Source: Streptomyces sp. STR69 (GTDB lineage: Bacteria > Actinomycetota > Actinomycetes > Streptomycetales > Streptomycetaceae). Taken from it: DNA of 64,000 nt. Position numbers and translations under genes: made by a program. Location: the NCBI RefSeq assembly GCF_024519455.1, contig NZ_JALJRY010000001.1:74972-138971 (forward strand), written 5' to 3'. The notes beneath the pieces are model-generated. The model made no database searches, had not been told where the DNA came from, and saw only the letters and a program-made list of their open reading frames with translations. Of this stretch, positions 24,875 to 33,707 are shown in pieces; position 1 is the stretch's first letter, and each line of letters begins with the position of its first letter.

Positions 24875-26014
24875 TCAACTGCTGCGCCGGGTCACGAACT
24901 CGGCCAGCGCGAGCAGACCGCCCGCGTCCTGCGGGTCCGGGATCGCCCGGGCCAGCTCCTGCACGGCCCGCGCCATCCGGTCGGCCGCCTGGGCCTGCGC
25001 CCAGTCCCGGCCGCCCGCCCGCTCCACAGCGAGCACGGTGCGCTCCAAGTCCCCTTCCTCGTACGGCATTCCGTACAGTTCGGCGAGCTCCACGGCGGCC
25101 GGGGTGCCCGAGGTGAGCGCGGCGACCACGGGCAGCGACTTCTTGCGTACGGCGAGGTCGGCGCCGGCGGGTTTGCCGGTGCGGCCGGGGTCGCCCCATA
25201 TGCCGATGACGTCGTCGATCAGCTGGAAGGCGAGCCCTGCCTGGCGGCCGAACGCGTCCAGCGCCTCGACGTCCTCGGCATCCGCTCCCGCGTACAGCGC
25301 GCCCACCGCGCAGGCGCAGCCGAGCAGCGCGCCGGTCTTGGCCTCGGCCATGGCGAGCACCTCGTCGAGGGTGACCTCGCCGGGGGCGCGCTGCTCCATG
25401 GCGGTGTCCGCGTGCTGGCCCGCGCACAGTTCGACGACGCAGTCCGCGAGCCGGGCCGCGGCGGCCGAGGCCGCCGGGTGCGGGTCCTCGGCGAGCAGCC
25501 GGAGCGCCAGCGCCTGGAGCGCGTCCCCGGCGAGGATCGCGTCGGGGTCGCCGAACACGGTCCACGCGGTGGGCCGGTGTCTGCGGGTGGTGTCCCGGTC
25601 CATCACGTCGTCGTGCAGCAGTGTGAAGTTGTGGATCAGCTCGACCGCCGCGGCGGCCCGCAGCGCGCCCGCCCGTGCCCGTTCGCCGCCGAGTGCGGTG
25701 GCGGCGGTGAGGACGAGGGCGGGGCGGATCGCCTTGCCGGCGTTGCCCGCCGCCGGGGTGCCGTCCGCGTGCTCCCACCCGAAGTGGTAGAGCGCGACCC
25801 GGCGCATGGAGCCGGGCAGCGAGTCGATCGCCGAGCGCAGTTCGGGATCGACGGTCGTCCGGGCCTCCGCCAGGATCACCGCCGCCTCGTGCCCGTCGGC
25901 CGGCGGTGTGCTCGTCCCTGTTCCGTCATCCGGCTGCGTCGCGACCGGCTGTGCCTCGTCGGCCGACTGCGTCCCGTCGGCGCGCTGTTGTGTCTCCGCC
26001 CTGAACTCGGCCAT
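24875..26014 (-). CDS. Polyprenyl diphosphate synthase, probable encapsulin cargo
   Basis: 379 residues from the ATG at 26014 (GAGGGGG upstream). The catalytic trans-prenyltransferase domain begins near residue 45. The first Asp-rich motif DDVMD (135-139) is intact; the second is DDVIG (267-271) in place of the usual DDxxD, so metal binding may differ. The first ~45 residues are low-complexity (Gln, Asp, Thr, Pro, Ala) and look disordered. It lies 113 bp downstream of a family-2B encapsulin shell gene on the same strand, so the N-terminal tail is a likely encapsulation signal. Product chain length is not predictable by eye. Confidence 0.9.
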   Translation of the reverse strand: MAEFRAETQQRADGTQSADEAQPVATQPDDGTGTSTPPADGHEAAVILAEARTTVDPELRSAIDSLPGSMRRVALYHFGWEHADGTPAAGNAGKAIRPALVLTAATALGGERARAGALRAAAAVELIHNFTLLHDDVMDRDTTRRHRPTAWTVFGDPDAILAGDALQALALRLLAEDPHPAASAAAARLADCVVELCAGQHADTAMEQRAPGEVTLDEVLAMAEAKTGALLGCACAVGALYAGADAEDVEALDAFGRQAGLAFQLIDDVIGIWGDPGRTGKPAGADLAVRKKSLPVVAALTSGTPAAVELAELYGMPYEEGDLERTVLAVERAGGRDWAQAQAADRMARAVQELARAIPDPQDAGGLLALAEFVTRRSS

Positions 26015-26127
26015 GGGGTCCCCCTCGGAGAGTCCGCGGACGGTGGCGTTTCCACTGCGGCTGGGCACATGTGACCGGGGTGTACCCGCCCCGAAGGGCG
26101 GGGACACCGCGTCCAGCTGCTGAAACG

Positions 26128-27534
26128 TCACCTCCAGCGGCCGATCTCGACGTTCTCCAGGACGCCGAGGGCGTCCGGCACCAGGACCGCCGCCGAGTAG
26201 TAGGCCGTCACGAGGTACTTGATGATCGCCTGTTCGTTGATGCCCATGAAGCGCACCGACAGACTCGGCTCGATCTCGTCCGGGATGCCGGCCTGCTGGA
26301 GGCCGATGACGCCCTGGTCGGCCTCGCCGGTACGCATGGCGATGATCGAGGTGGTCCGCCGGTCGCTGACCGGGATCTTGTTGCACGGGTAGATCGGCAC
26401 TCCGCGCCAGGTCGGGATGCGGTTGCCGCCGATCTCGATGGACTCCGGGACCAGTCCGCGCTTGTTGAGCTCGCGGCCGAACGCGGAGATCGCGCGCGGG
26501 TGGGCGAGGAGCATCCTGGTGCCGCGCCGCCTGCTGAGCAGCTCGTCCAGGTCGTCCGGGCTGGGTACCCCGTCGTGCGGCTGGAGCCGCTGGTCGTACT
26601 CGCAGTTGTTGAGCAGGCCGAACTCGCGGTTGTTGATCAGCTCGTGCTCCTGGCGCTCCTTCAACGCCTCGACGGTGAGCCTGAGTTGCTGTTCCGTCTG
26701 GTTCATCGGCTGGTTGTAGAGATCGGCCACACGCGAGTGGATGCGCAGGACGGTCTGGGCGACGCTCAGTTCGTACTCGCGCGGCCGGGCGTCGTAGTCG
26801 ACGAACGTGTGCGGGATGTCCGGCTCACCGGAGTGGCCCGCGGCGAGGTCGATCGCCTTCTCGCCGTACTTGTTGGTGCGCTGCTCGGGGATCGCGCGCA
26901 GCTGCGTGAGGTGGTCGCGCAGGGTGTCAGAGCGCTCCGCGACCTGCTCGACGTCCCCGCGGGCCAGCACGAGCACCGTGCAGGCGGTGTCCGCGCGGGC
27001 CGTGTACTCCCAGATGGCTGCCGGGTCGAGGAGTCCCTGGTCGCCGAAGTAGGCGCCGTCGGCGAGGACTCCGAGGACCGTGTCGTCGCCGTACGGGCCC
27101 GTGCCGACCTTCTCCACCCTGCCGTGTGCCAGCAGGTACACCTCGTCGGCCTGGCTGCCGAACGACGCGATCGCCTCCCCCGGGGCGAACTCGCGCTGCC
27201 GGCAGCGGACGGCCAGTTCCGAGAGCACCTCCTCGTCCTCGTAGTCCCGCAGCGCGGGCAGTTCGCCGAGTTCCGCGGGAATGACCTCGACGCGGTCGCC
27301 GGTCTTCACGAATGTCACCCGGCCGTCGCCCACGGAGTAACTCAGCCGTCGGTTCACCCGGTATGTGCCACCCTGCACGTTCACCCACGGCAGTGTGCGC
27401 AGGAGCCAGCGGGAGCTGATCTCCTGCATCTGCGGTGCGGACTTCGTGGTGGTGGCCAGGTTCCGCGCAGCCGCCGTGCCAAGGCTCTGCTGCGGCTTGT
27501 TCTGCTCCGCGCGGACCTCTTCGCCTACCGACAT
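26128..27534 (-). CDS. Family 2B encapsulin shell protein with cyclic-nucleotide-binding domain
   Basis: 468 residues. An N-terminal arm and start of the HK97-type shell fold (1-100) are followed by a Crp/Fnr-like nucleotide-binding domain at about 102-200 (...[20 protein letters not shown]). The shell fold then resumes to residue 468 ([29 protein letters not shown]). This insertion defines family 2B encapsulins, which form nanocompartments, often around terpenoid enzymes in Streptomyces. Homologues are often misannotated as Crp/Fnr regulators. The shell probably encloses the prenyl synthase encoded downstream. Start at 27534 has GGGGAGGG upstream. Confidence 0.93.
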   Translation of the reverse strand: MSVGEEVRAEQNKPQQSLGTAAARNLATTTKSAPQMQEISSRWLLRTLPWVNVQGGTYRVNRRLSYSVGDGRVTFVKTGDRVEVIPAELGELPALRDYEDEEVLSELAVRCRQREFAPGEAIASFGSQADEVYLLAHGRVEKVGTGPYGDDTVLGVLADGAYFGDQGLLDPAAIWEYTARADTACTVLVLARGDVEQVAERSDTLRDHLTQLRAIPEQRTNKYGEKAIDLAAGHSGEPDIPHTFVDYDARPREYELSVAQTVLRIHSRVADLYNQPMNQTEQQLRLTVEALKERQEHELINNREFGLLNNCEYDQRLQPHDGVPSPDDLDELLSRRRGTRMLLAHPRAISAFGRELNKRGLVPESIEIGGNRIPTWRGVPIYPCNKIPVSDRRTTSIIAMRTGEADQGVIGLQQAGIPDEIEPSLSVRFMGINEQAIIKYLVTAYYSAAVLVPDALGVLENVEIGRWR

Positions 27535-27831
27535 AGAGAAATGCCCTCCCCATTCATGCCGGGCCTGTGCGCCCGGCATTCGTTCTCGCGCACCAGCCTT
27601 TCTCACTCAGCGTGCCGGTGGTATTACCCGAAAGAGCGGGAATGGATCTTCAGGTGCTGGGCACGGGGGCTGTTTACGTCGAATGTTGTTCGAGTTGCGG
27701 CCGGGGCCGCCGTTGTCCGGATCGGCTCGCACGCTGTGCGAACAAGTCGTGCTTACCGGGATTTTTTCGGTACAAGCGGCGATAACAGGCGGCCGTGCAC
27801 GTCGGCCGTCGCACAGCACGAAGGAGGGGCC
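27535..27831. promoter_or_regulatory. Divergent promoter region, encapsulin / amidase
   Basis: About 300 bp without a gene. It must carry the leftward promoter of the encapsulin operon and the rightward promoter of the amidase. The part at 27690-27790 is AT-richer (TTTTTTCGGTACAAG) and would suit a promoter. No named operator was recognised. Confidence 0.45.
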
Positions 27832-28422
27832 ATGGCCCCACCCATGTCCGCGGGCAGGTTCCTGGACGCATTGCGACACGAGGGCGTCACGGTCGTCGAG
27901 GTGGGCGACTGGGAGCACCACAACCGCAACCACAAGGGCCCGTGGGGGCCCGTCCACGGCGTGATGATCCACCACACGGTCACCAAGGGCAGCGCACACA
28001 CGGTGGAGCTGTGCCGAGAGGGCCGCGAGGACCTGCCCGGCCCGCTCTGCCACGGAGTCATCACCAAGGACGGCAGGGTCCACCTGGTCGGCTACGGCCG
28101 CGCCAACCACGCGGGCCTGGGAGACGACGACGTACTGCGCGCGGTGATCGCCGAGAAGAGGCTGCCGCACGACAACGAGGCCAACACCGACGGCAACCGG
28201 CACTTCTACGGCTTCGAGTGCGAGAACCTCGGAGACGGCGAGGACCCCTGGCCCGAGGAGCAGTTGGACGCGATCGAGAAGGTCGCCGCGGCGATCTGCC
28301 GCCACCACGGCTGGACGGAGCGGTCGGTGATCGGGCACCTGGAGTGGCAGCCCGGAAAGGTGGACCCGCGCGGGTTCACGATGGACTGGCTGCGCGATCG
28401 GGTCGGCGAGCGGCTGAAGTGA
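27832..28422 (+). CDS. N-acetylmuramoyl-L-alanine amidase (Amidase_2)
   Basis: 196 residues from the ATG at 27832, preceded by AAGGAGGGG. The amidase_2/PGRP fold is evident, with the probable zinc ligand His in HGVMIHHTVT near residue 45, LCHGVITKDGRVHLV near 80 and the C-terminal VIGHLEWQPGKVDP (second His and Asp). No signal peptide is seen, so it may be cytosolic or exported by another route. Likely trims muropeptides. Confidence 0.88.
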   Translation: MAPPMSAGRFLDALRHEGVTVVEVGDWEHHNRNHKGPWGPVHGVMIHHTVTKGSAHTVELCREGREDLPGPLCHGVITKDGRVHLVGYGRANHAGLGDDDVLRAVIAEKRLPHDNEANTDGNRHFYGFECENLGDGEDPWPEEQLDAIEKVAAAICRHHGWTERSVIGHLEWQPGKVDPRGFTMDWLRDRVGERLK

Positions 28423-28470
28423 CCCCCGGGGGACACGCATGCCGCGGGCGACCCGGGTGACAATGGTGCC

Positions 28471-29376
28471 GTGACCAGCCCCGACCTCGCCGCCCTACGG
28501 CCGCGGCTGCCGTCGCCGGTGGAGGAGATCACGGACGGGCGCTTCGGCCGGCACGGCATCCGGCTGCTGCTCAAGCGGGACGACCTGATCCACCCGGACC
28601 TGATCGGCAACAAGTGGCGCAAGCTCGCGCCCAATCTCGCGGCGGCGGCCGGCCGTACGGTCGTCACCTTCGGCGGCGCCTACTCCAACCACCTGCGCGC
28701 CACCGCCGCCGCGGGCCGCCTCCTGGGTCTGCGCACGGTAGGCGTGGTCCGCGGCCAGGAGCTGGCGGACCGCCCGCTCAACCCGTCCCTGGCCCGGTGC
28801 GCGGCCGACGGGATGCGCCTACGCTTCGTCGACAGGTCGACGTACCGGCGCAAGGGCGAGCCCGAGGCGCTGGCCGGCATCCTGCGCGAGGTGGACGCGG
28901 AGGACGCGTACGTCGTCCCCGAGGGTGGCAGCAACTCCCTTGCCGTGCGCGGCTGCCGGGCTCTGGGCGAGGAACTGCGCGCGCGTGCCGACGTCGATGT
29001 GGTCGCCCTCGCCTGCGGGACCGGCGGCACACTGGCCGGGCTGGCCGCCGGACTCGCCCCCGACCAGCGGGTGTTGGGGATCCCGGTCCTCAAGGGCGGC
29101 TTCCTGAACGCCGACATCACAGCCCTCCAGGAGCGGGCCTTCGGTGGTCGGCGTGGCGACTGGTCGCTGGACGAGCGCTTCCATTTCGGTGGCTACGCGC
29201 GCGTGCCGGCCGAACTCGACGCCTTCGCCGAGGACTTCGAGGACCGGCACGGTCTGCCCGTCGAGCGTCTCTATGTCGCCAAGTCGCTGTACGGACTTGT
29301 TGTCCTGGCAGGCGAAGGGGCCTTCCCGCGCGGGACGACGATCACGGCGGTCGTCACCGGGCGGCCGTTCCCGTGA
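28471..29376 (+). CDS. PLP-dependent enzyme, D-cysteine desulfhydrase / ACC deaminase-like
   Basis: 301 residues from GTG, fold-type II PLP enzyme. The Schiff-base lysine is in LIGNKWRKL near residue 47-51, followed by TFGGAYSNH (phosphate/substrate site) and a GTGGTLAGL phosphate-binding loop near 190. Such enzymes release ammonia and pyruvate or 2-oxobutyrate from small amino acids, but the substrate is not fixed by the sequence. Confidence 0.85.
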   Translation: MTSPDLAALRPRLPSPVEEITDGRFGRHGIRLLLKRDDLIHPDLIGNKWRKLAPNLAAAAGRTVVTFGGAYSNHLRATAAAGRLLGLRTVGVVRGQELADRPLNPSLARCAADGMRLRFVDRSTYRRKGEPEALAGILREVDAEDAYVVPEGGSNSLAVRGCRALGEELRARADVDVVALACGTGGTLAGLAAGLAPDQRVLGIPVLKGGFLNADITALQERAFGGRRGDWSLDERFHFGGYARVPAELDAFAEDFEDRHGLPVERLYVAKSLYGLVVLAGEGAFPRGTTITAVVTGRPFP

Positions 29377-29380
29377 TCTT

Positions 29381-30976
29381 CTAGGCCGCCTCCCGATAGG
29401 CCGCCGCCTCCTCCAGGTCGAGGCGGCGCAGCAGGGTGCGCAGCATCTCGTCGTCGATGTAGCGGCCGTCGCGCAGCCGCACGAACATCGAGCGTTCGGC
29501 GCTGATCATTTCCCGGGACAGACGGCGGTAGGTGTCGTCGACGGTCTCGCCGGTGACGGGGTTGGTGGCGCCCAGGCGCTCCCAGACGGCGTTGCGGCGG
29601 CGCTCCAGGACCTCGCGGAGCCGGTCGGCCAGTGGAGGCGGCAGGGCGTTGCGCTCGTCCTCCAGAAGGGCGTTCAGGCGTTTCTCGGCCACCCGGGAGG
29701 CCTGTGCCTGGGCATTGGCCTCGGCGAGCGTCTCGGCCTGCGGATCGCGGCCGGGGAATTTCAGCAGCCGGATGATCGGGGGCAGGCTCAGGCCCTGCAC
29801 CACCAGGGTCCCGATCACCGTCGTGAAGGTCAGGAACAGGATGATGTTGCGCTGCGGGAACGGGTCGCCGCCGTGCACCGTGAGCGGGATCGAGAAGGCG
29901 ATGGCCAGCGAGACCACGCCCCGCATACCGGCCCACGCGGTGGTCATCGCCCCCTTCCAGGTGGGATTGTCCTCGCGTTCCCTGATCCGCGCCGAGAACA
30001 TGCGCGGCAGGAAGGCCGCCGGATACACCCACACGAAGCGGGTCGCTACGACCACCAGGAAGAGGGCGATCGCGTACAGGGCGGCGTCCAGGCCCCGGTA
30101 CTCGCCAAGTCCCTTGAGGACCACCGGCAGTTGCAGTCCGATCAGGGCGAACACCGCCGATTCCAGCACGAAGGCGACCATCTTCCACACCGCCTCCTCC
30201 TGGAGGCGGGTCGCGAAATCGACCTCCCACGCGCGGTGGCCCAGATAGAGCGCCACGACCACGACGGCGAGCACTCCGGAGGCGCCCACCTGCTCGGCGA
30301 CCGCGTAGGCGACGAACGGGATCAACAAGGAGAGCGTGTTCTGCAGCAGCGCCTCCTTGAGGTGGGTGCGGAGCCAGTGGATCGGCACCATCATCAGGAG
30401 CCCGACACCGACACCGCCGACGGCCGCTAGCAGGAATTCCCCGATCCCGCCGGCCCAGGTGGCGCCCTCGCCGACCGCCGCCGCGAGGGCCACCTTGTAG
30501 GCGGTGATCGCGGTGGCGTCGTTCAGCAGGGACTCGCCCTGGAGGATCGTCGTGATCCGCGAGGGCAGTCCGACCCGGCGGGCCACCGCGGTCGCGGCGA
30601 CCGCGTCCGGCGGCGCCACCACCGCGCCGAGCACCAGCGCCGCGGTCAGCGGCAGCCCCGGCACGATCACGTACGCGGCCCAGCCGACGACGAACGTGGC
30701 GAAGAGCACGTACCCCACCGACAGCAGCGCCACGGGCCGCACTTGGGCCCGCAGGTCGAGGTACGAGCTGTCGGTGGCCGACGTGTACAGCAGCGGGGGC
30801 AGCAGCAGCGGCAGTACGACGTCCGGGTCCAGGGTGTAGTCCGGGACCCCCGGGACGTACGAGACGGCCAGCCCGACCGCGACCAGCAGCAGCGGCGCCG
30901 GCACGGGGGTGCGCCGGGCCGCGGCGGCCACCACGGCACTTCCCGCCACCAGCAACAGCAGTGGCATCACGTCCAT
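29381..30976 (-). CDS. Na+/H+ antiporter (NhaP/CPA1 family)
   Basis: 531 residues from the ATG at 30976 (GGCGAGGACG upstream); an in-frame upstream extension is not needed. About 12 membrane segments, with VVAPPDAVAATAVARRV near residue 117 (the ion-binding PPDA region) and LLNDATAITAYKVAL near 150. The C-terminal ~120 residues are a cytosolic helical tail. It exports sodium (or potassium) for protons and supports pH and salt homeostasis. Divergent from the UBP zinc-finger gene. Confidence 0.93.
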   Translation of the reverse strand: MDVMPLLLLVAGSAVVAAAARRTPVPAPLLLVAVGLAVSYVPGVPDYTLDPDVVLPLLLPPLLYTSATDSSYLDLRAQVRPVALLSVGYVLFATFVVGWAAYVIVPGLPLTAALVLGAVVAPPDAVAATAVARRVGLPSRITTILQGESLLNDATAITAYKVALAAAVGEGATWAGGIGEFLLAAVGGVGVGLLMMVPIHWLRTHLKEALLQNTLSLLIPFVAYAVAEQVGASGVLAVVVVALYLGHRAWEVDFATRLQEEAVWKMVAFVLESAVFALIGLQLPVVLKGLGEYRGLDAALYAIALFLVVVATRFVWVYPAAFLPRMFSARIREREDNPTWKGAMTTAWAGMRGVVSLAIAFSIPLTVHGGDPFPQRNIILFLTFTTVIGTLVVQGLSLPPIIRLLKFPGRDPQAETLAEANAQAQASRVAEKRLNALLEDERNALPPPLADRLREVLERRRNAVWERLGATNPVTGETVDDTYRRLSREMISAERSMFVRLRDGRYIDDEMLRTLLRRLDLEEAAAYREAA

Positions 30977-31038
30977 CGTCCTCGCCCGCCCTCGTTTTTC
31001 CGCGCGGCCAACCGCACAGCCGTCGTAATCTGGCAATC

Positions 31039-31299
31039 ATGAAACAGTGCACGCACGCCGACGCGCTGCCGCTCCCCGAACCGGGGCCCCAGAGCGAGAC
31101 CTGCCTCGAGTGTCTGGCGGCCGGCACCCACCCCGTGCAGTTGCGACTCTGCCTCTACTGCGGCCATGTCGCCTGCTGCGACTCCTCGCCCCTGCGCCAC
31201 GCGACAGCACATCACAAGGAATCCGGGCATCCGGTGATGCGGACGTTCGAGCCCGGGGAAAGCTGGCGTTGGTGCTTCGTCGACCACGTACTCCTGTGA
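31039..31299 (+). CDS. UBP-type zinc-finger protein
   Basis: 86 residues from the ATG at 31039. Cysteines and histidines fit a ZnF-UBP domain: CTHADALPLPEP, ETCLECL, LRLCLYCGHVACCDSS and a closing HHKESGHPVM. In eukaryotes the domain binds ubiquitin tails; in Streptomyces small free-standing versions are common and of unknown role. Short gap (62 bp) and divergence from the antiporter. Confidence 0.88.
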   Translation: MKQCTHADALPLPEPGPQSETCLECLAAGTHPVQLRLCLYCGHVACCDSSPLRHATAHHKESGHPVMRTFEPGESWRWCFVDHVLL

Positions 31300-31326
31300 C
31301 CCCGTAATCCGACCGCCGGTTTCGAC

Positions 31327-31352
31327 GGTTCGACCGTCTGACGTCTGGGTAC
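31327..31352 (+). promoter_or_regulatory. Putative sigma-B/SigH-type promoter for the sigH operon
   Basis: GGTT (31327-31330), 16 bp spacer and GGGTAC (31347-31352) match the stress-sigma consensus GNNT-N14-16-GGGTAY. Located about 215 bp upstream of the anti-sigma gene, so SigH could control its own operon. Consensus match seen directly; use by SigH inferred. Confidence 0.55.
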
Positions 31353-31425
31353 GTCAACCCGGCGCGCGCTCTTCCCAATTGGGCCCGCAGGACCCCTAGC
31401 CACGGAGCGTATCCGTAGGTTTACT

Positions 31426-31563
31426 ATGAGTGACAGCATGGGGTTGGGGTCCCGGGGACAGGAAAGTTCAGAGCGCGGTAGCGTCACCGCTGAACCAAGT
31501 ATCGCGTTACCCCGGGGGGCGACCCCTGGGCCCCCGAAAGAGCTTGTACCACCTTGGAGGTGA
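31426..31563 (+). CDS. 45-codon leader ORF with a TTA codon ahead of the anti-sigma gene
   Basis: ATG at 31426, TGA at 31561-31563, i.e. between the GGAGG (31556-31560) and the GTG start (31566) of the anti-sigma gene. This arrangement allows translational coupling. It contains one TTA (Leu) codon, which would be read by the bldA tRNA. Third-position GC is only about 60 percent and its start lacks a strong ribosome binding site, so coding is uncertain. Confidence 0.35.
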   Translation: MSDSMGLGSRGQESSERGSVTAEPSIALPRGATPGPPKELVPPWR

Positions 31564-31565
31564 GG

Positions 31566-31979
31566 GTGTCCCAGATCGCAGGCGAGCCCGCGACCCAGGA
31601 CTTCGTGGAAGTCCGGCTGCCGGCTGCGGGTGCCTACCTGTCGGTGCTGCGTACGGCCACGGCCGGCCTCGCAGCCCGTTTGGACTTCACCCTCGACGAG
31701 ATCGAGGACCTCCGCATCGCGGTGGACGAGGCCTGCGCGATCCTGCTCCAGCAGGCCGTGCCCGGCTCGGTGCTCAGCTGTGTCTTCCGCCTTGTGGACG
31801 ACTCGCTCGAAGTCACCGTCTCCGCCCCGACGACGGACGGTCACGCCCCCGCACGCGACACCTTCGCCTGGACCGTGCTCTCGGCCCTCGCGGGCAAGGT
31901 CTCATCGGCAGTCGACGAGGACAAGACCGTTTCGATCAGCCTCTACAAACAGCGCGGCGCGGGACCCGGGCCGGCGTGA
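31566..31979 (+). CDS. Anti-sigma factor, serine-kinase fold (SigH antagonist)
   Basis: 137 residues from the GTG at 31566. It has the RsbW/SpoIIAB-like HATPase fold, with LDEIEDLRIAVDEACA near residue 45 (N-box region) and a compact C-terminal half. It matches the small anti-sigma paired with SigH in Streptomyces (called UshX or PrsH there), which binds and holds the sigma factor. The TGA overlaps the putative GTG of the sigma gene (GTGA), indicating coupled translation. Confidence 0.9.
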   Translation: MSQIAGEPATQDFVEVRLPAAGAYLSVLRTATAGLAARLDFTLDEIEDLRIAVDEACAILLQQAVPGSVLSCVFRLVDDSLEVTVSAPTTDGHAPARDTFAWTVLSALAGKVSSAVDEDKTVSISLYKQRGAGPGPA

Positions 31980-33118
31980 GGAACGGGGACGGGCCGGTGC
32001 GGGACGAAGAGCGCGGCACACGGGAGCTGCCGGCCGAGGGCGGCACGGGCGGAACAAGCCGTACGGCGGACGCCGGCCCCCTGGTGCCCTGCGGCGGAAT
32101 CCCCGAGCAGGCTCGGCCGCATCCGGAGGACGAACCCTCGGAGGCCGGTGTGATGGACGACGGTCAACGTGAGCAGGACGGTGCCGTGCGTATTGGTGGG
32201 GTCTCCCCTGTTGCCGGGGGTTCCCCCGCTCCGACTCAGTCGAGCGTGGGGGAGGAGGCGAAAGCTCGGGGAAGGGCGACGGACCAGGCGATGAGCGAGC
32301 ACGAGCGGGACGACGTGGCGGGCGCGCAAGCCGTGCAGAGTGTGCAGAGCACCCGGCACGACCCCCAGGACCGCAGCGGAGCGCGCGCGCTCTTCATCGA
32401 GCTGCGCACGTACAGGGACGGCAGCGTCGAGTACGCGGAGCTGCGCAACCGGCTGGTCCGTATGCACCTGCCGCTCGTCGAGCACCTCGCGCGCCGCTTC
32501 CGCAACCGCGGCGAGCCGCTGGACGACCTGACCCAGGTCGCCACCATCGGCCTGATCAAGTCGGTCGACCGCTTCGACCCGGAGCGCGGTGTCGAGTTCT
32601 CGACGTACGCGACCCCGACGGTCGTCGGCGAGATCAAGCGGCACTTCCGTGACAAGGGCTGGGCGGTGCGCGTCCCGCGCAGGCTCCAGGAACTGCGTCT
32701 GTCGCTGACCACGGCGACGGCGGAGCTCTCGCAGCGGCACGGCCGCTCCCCCACGGTCCACGAGCTGGCCGAGAAGCTGGGCATCTCGGAGGAGGAGGTC
32801 CTGGAGGGCCTGGAGTCGGCGAACGCCTACTCCACGCTGTCCCTGGACGTCCCGGACACGGACGACGAGTCCCCGGCGGTCGCGGACACCCTGGGCGCCT
32901 ACGACGAGGCCCTGGAGGGCGTCGAGTACCGCGAGTCGCTCAAACCGCTCCTGGAGGACCTGCCGCCCCGCGAGAAGCGGATCCTGCTGCTGCGCTTCTT
33001 CGGCAACATGACGCAGTCGCAGATCGCGCAGGAGGTCGGCATCTCCCAGATGCACGTGTCCCGGCTGCTGGCCCGGACACTGGCCCAGCTGCGGGAGAAG
33101 CTCCTCGTCGAGGAGTAG
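31976..33118 (+). CDS. sigH: Stress-response sigma factor, SigB/SigF type
   Basis: 380 residues if it starts at the GTG overlapping the anti-sigma stop. Alternative in-frame starts are ATG 32153 (with GGAGG upstream) and ATG 32291. SigH of S. coelicolor is reported to be made in several lengths, so more than one may be used. Sigma regions 2 to 4 are clear: region 2 at about 150-215 (TQVATIGLIKSVDRFDPERG), region 3, and a region 4 HTH (TQSQIAQEVGISQMHVSRLL) near the C-terminus. The N-terminal extension of about 130 residues is low-complexity and contains a dispersed palindromic repeat. Confidence 0.92.
   Translation: MRNGDGPVRDEERGTRELPAEGGTGGTSRTADAGPLVPCGGIPEQARPHPEDEPSEAGVMDDGQREQDGAVRIGGVSPVAGGSPAPTQSSVGEEAKARGRATDQAMSEHERDDVAGAQAVQSVQSTRHDPQDRSGARALFIELRTYRDGSVEYAELRNRLVRMHLPLVEHLARRFRNRGEPLDDLTQVATIGLIKSVDRFDPERGVEFSTYATPTVVGEIKRHFRDKGWAVRVPRRLQELRLSLTTATAELSQRHGRSPTVHELAEKLGISEEEVLEGLESANAYSTLSLDVPDTDDESPAVADTLGAYDEALEGVEYRESLKPLLEDLPPREKRILLLRFFGNMTQSQIAQEVGISQMHVSRLLARTLAQLREKLLVEE
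32204..32262. repeat. Dispersed palindromic repeat inside the sigH coding region
   Basis: The stretch from GGGGTCTCCCC through GCTCCGAC...GTCGAGC to GTGGGGGAGG matches the layout of a Streptomyces intergenic palindrome. The reverse complement of 35338-35395 has the same order: GGGGGTCCCCCC, GTTCGAGC...GTCGAG, GTGGGGGAGC. It encodes part of the non-conserved SigH N-terminus (...GGVSPVAGGSPAP...). Confidence 0.6.
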
Positions 33119-33132
33119 GACCGGGCCGGAGG

Positions 33133-33591
33133 CTAGCTCTTCGGCTCTTCGGCACGACGACCGGGCCCTCGGATTCCGAGGGCCTGTGTCGTCGCCGGGT
33201 TCACCAGCAGCACCAGCGAGGCGACCGCGACCACCGCGAGCGCGATCCCGGCCGGGATGGCCACACTGTCGGCCTTGAGCAGGTTGAAGGCCACGGGCAG
33301 CGCCATGATCTGCGTGATCACGGCGGGACCCCGGCTCCAGCCGCGCCGGCCGAGCAGTCCGCGCGCGGCGAGCAGCGGCAGCAGCGCGAGCACCACCAGG
33401 GTCACGCCTCCGGTCATGGCCTGCTGCCGGTCGTCCGGGTCGCCGGTGAGCCCCAGGACGAGCATCCACACACCGCCGACGGCCAGCGCGAGACCCTCCA
33501 GCGCGACGAGGACCGCCGCGTAGGTCAGCCGGCGCGGACGGGGTCCGTCGGGGCCGTCGGTCTCCGGGGCGGGGGTCTGCTCAGCGCTCAC
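33133..33591 (-). CDS. Conserved integral membrane protein
   Basis: 152 residues from the GTG at 33591 (an upstream TTG at 33657 would add 22 residues). Four hydrophobic segments are visible (about residues 24-45, 58-77, 90-110 and 114-135), separated by short charged loops, with a cytosolic C-terminal tail. I recognise no domain. It converges on sigH with a short gap and is divergent from the diacylglycerol kinase gene. Confidence 0.75.
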   Translation of the reverse strand: MSAEQTPAPETDGPDGPRPRRLTYAAVLVALEGLALAVGGVWMLVLGLTGDPDDRQQAMTGGVTLVVLALLPLLAARGLLGRRGWSRGPAVITQIMALPVAFNLLKADSVAIPAGIALAVVAVASLVLLVNPATTQALGIRGPGRRAEEPKS

Positions 33592-33707
33592 CCCAGAAGG
33601 GTAGCCCTCGGAAAACGGCCCCAGGTGTTCAGGCTCACGCCGTCTCCTCTTACCCAACCCCTACCTCGGTATGGGACGAGTACCCCTCAGTAGGTACGCT
33701 GCAACTC

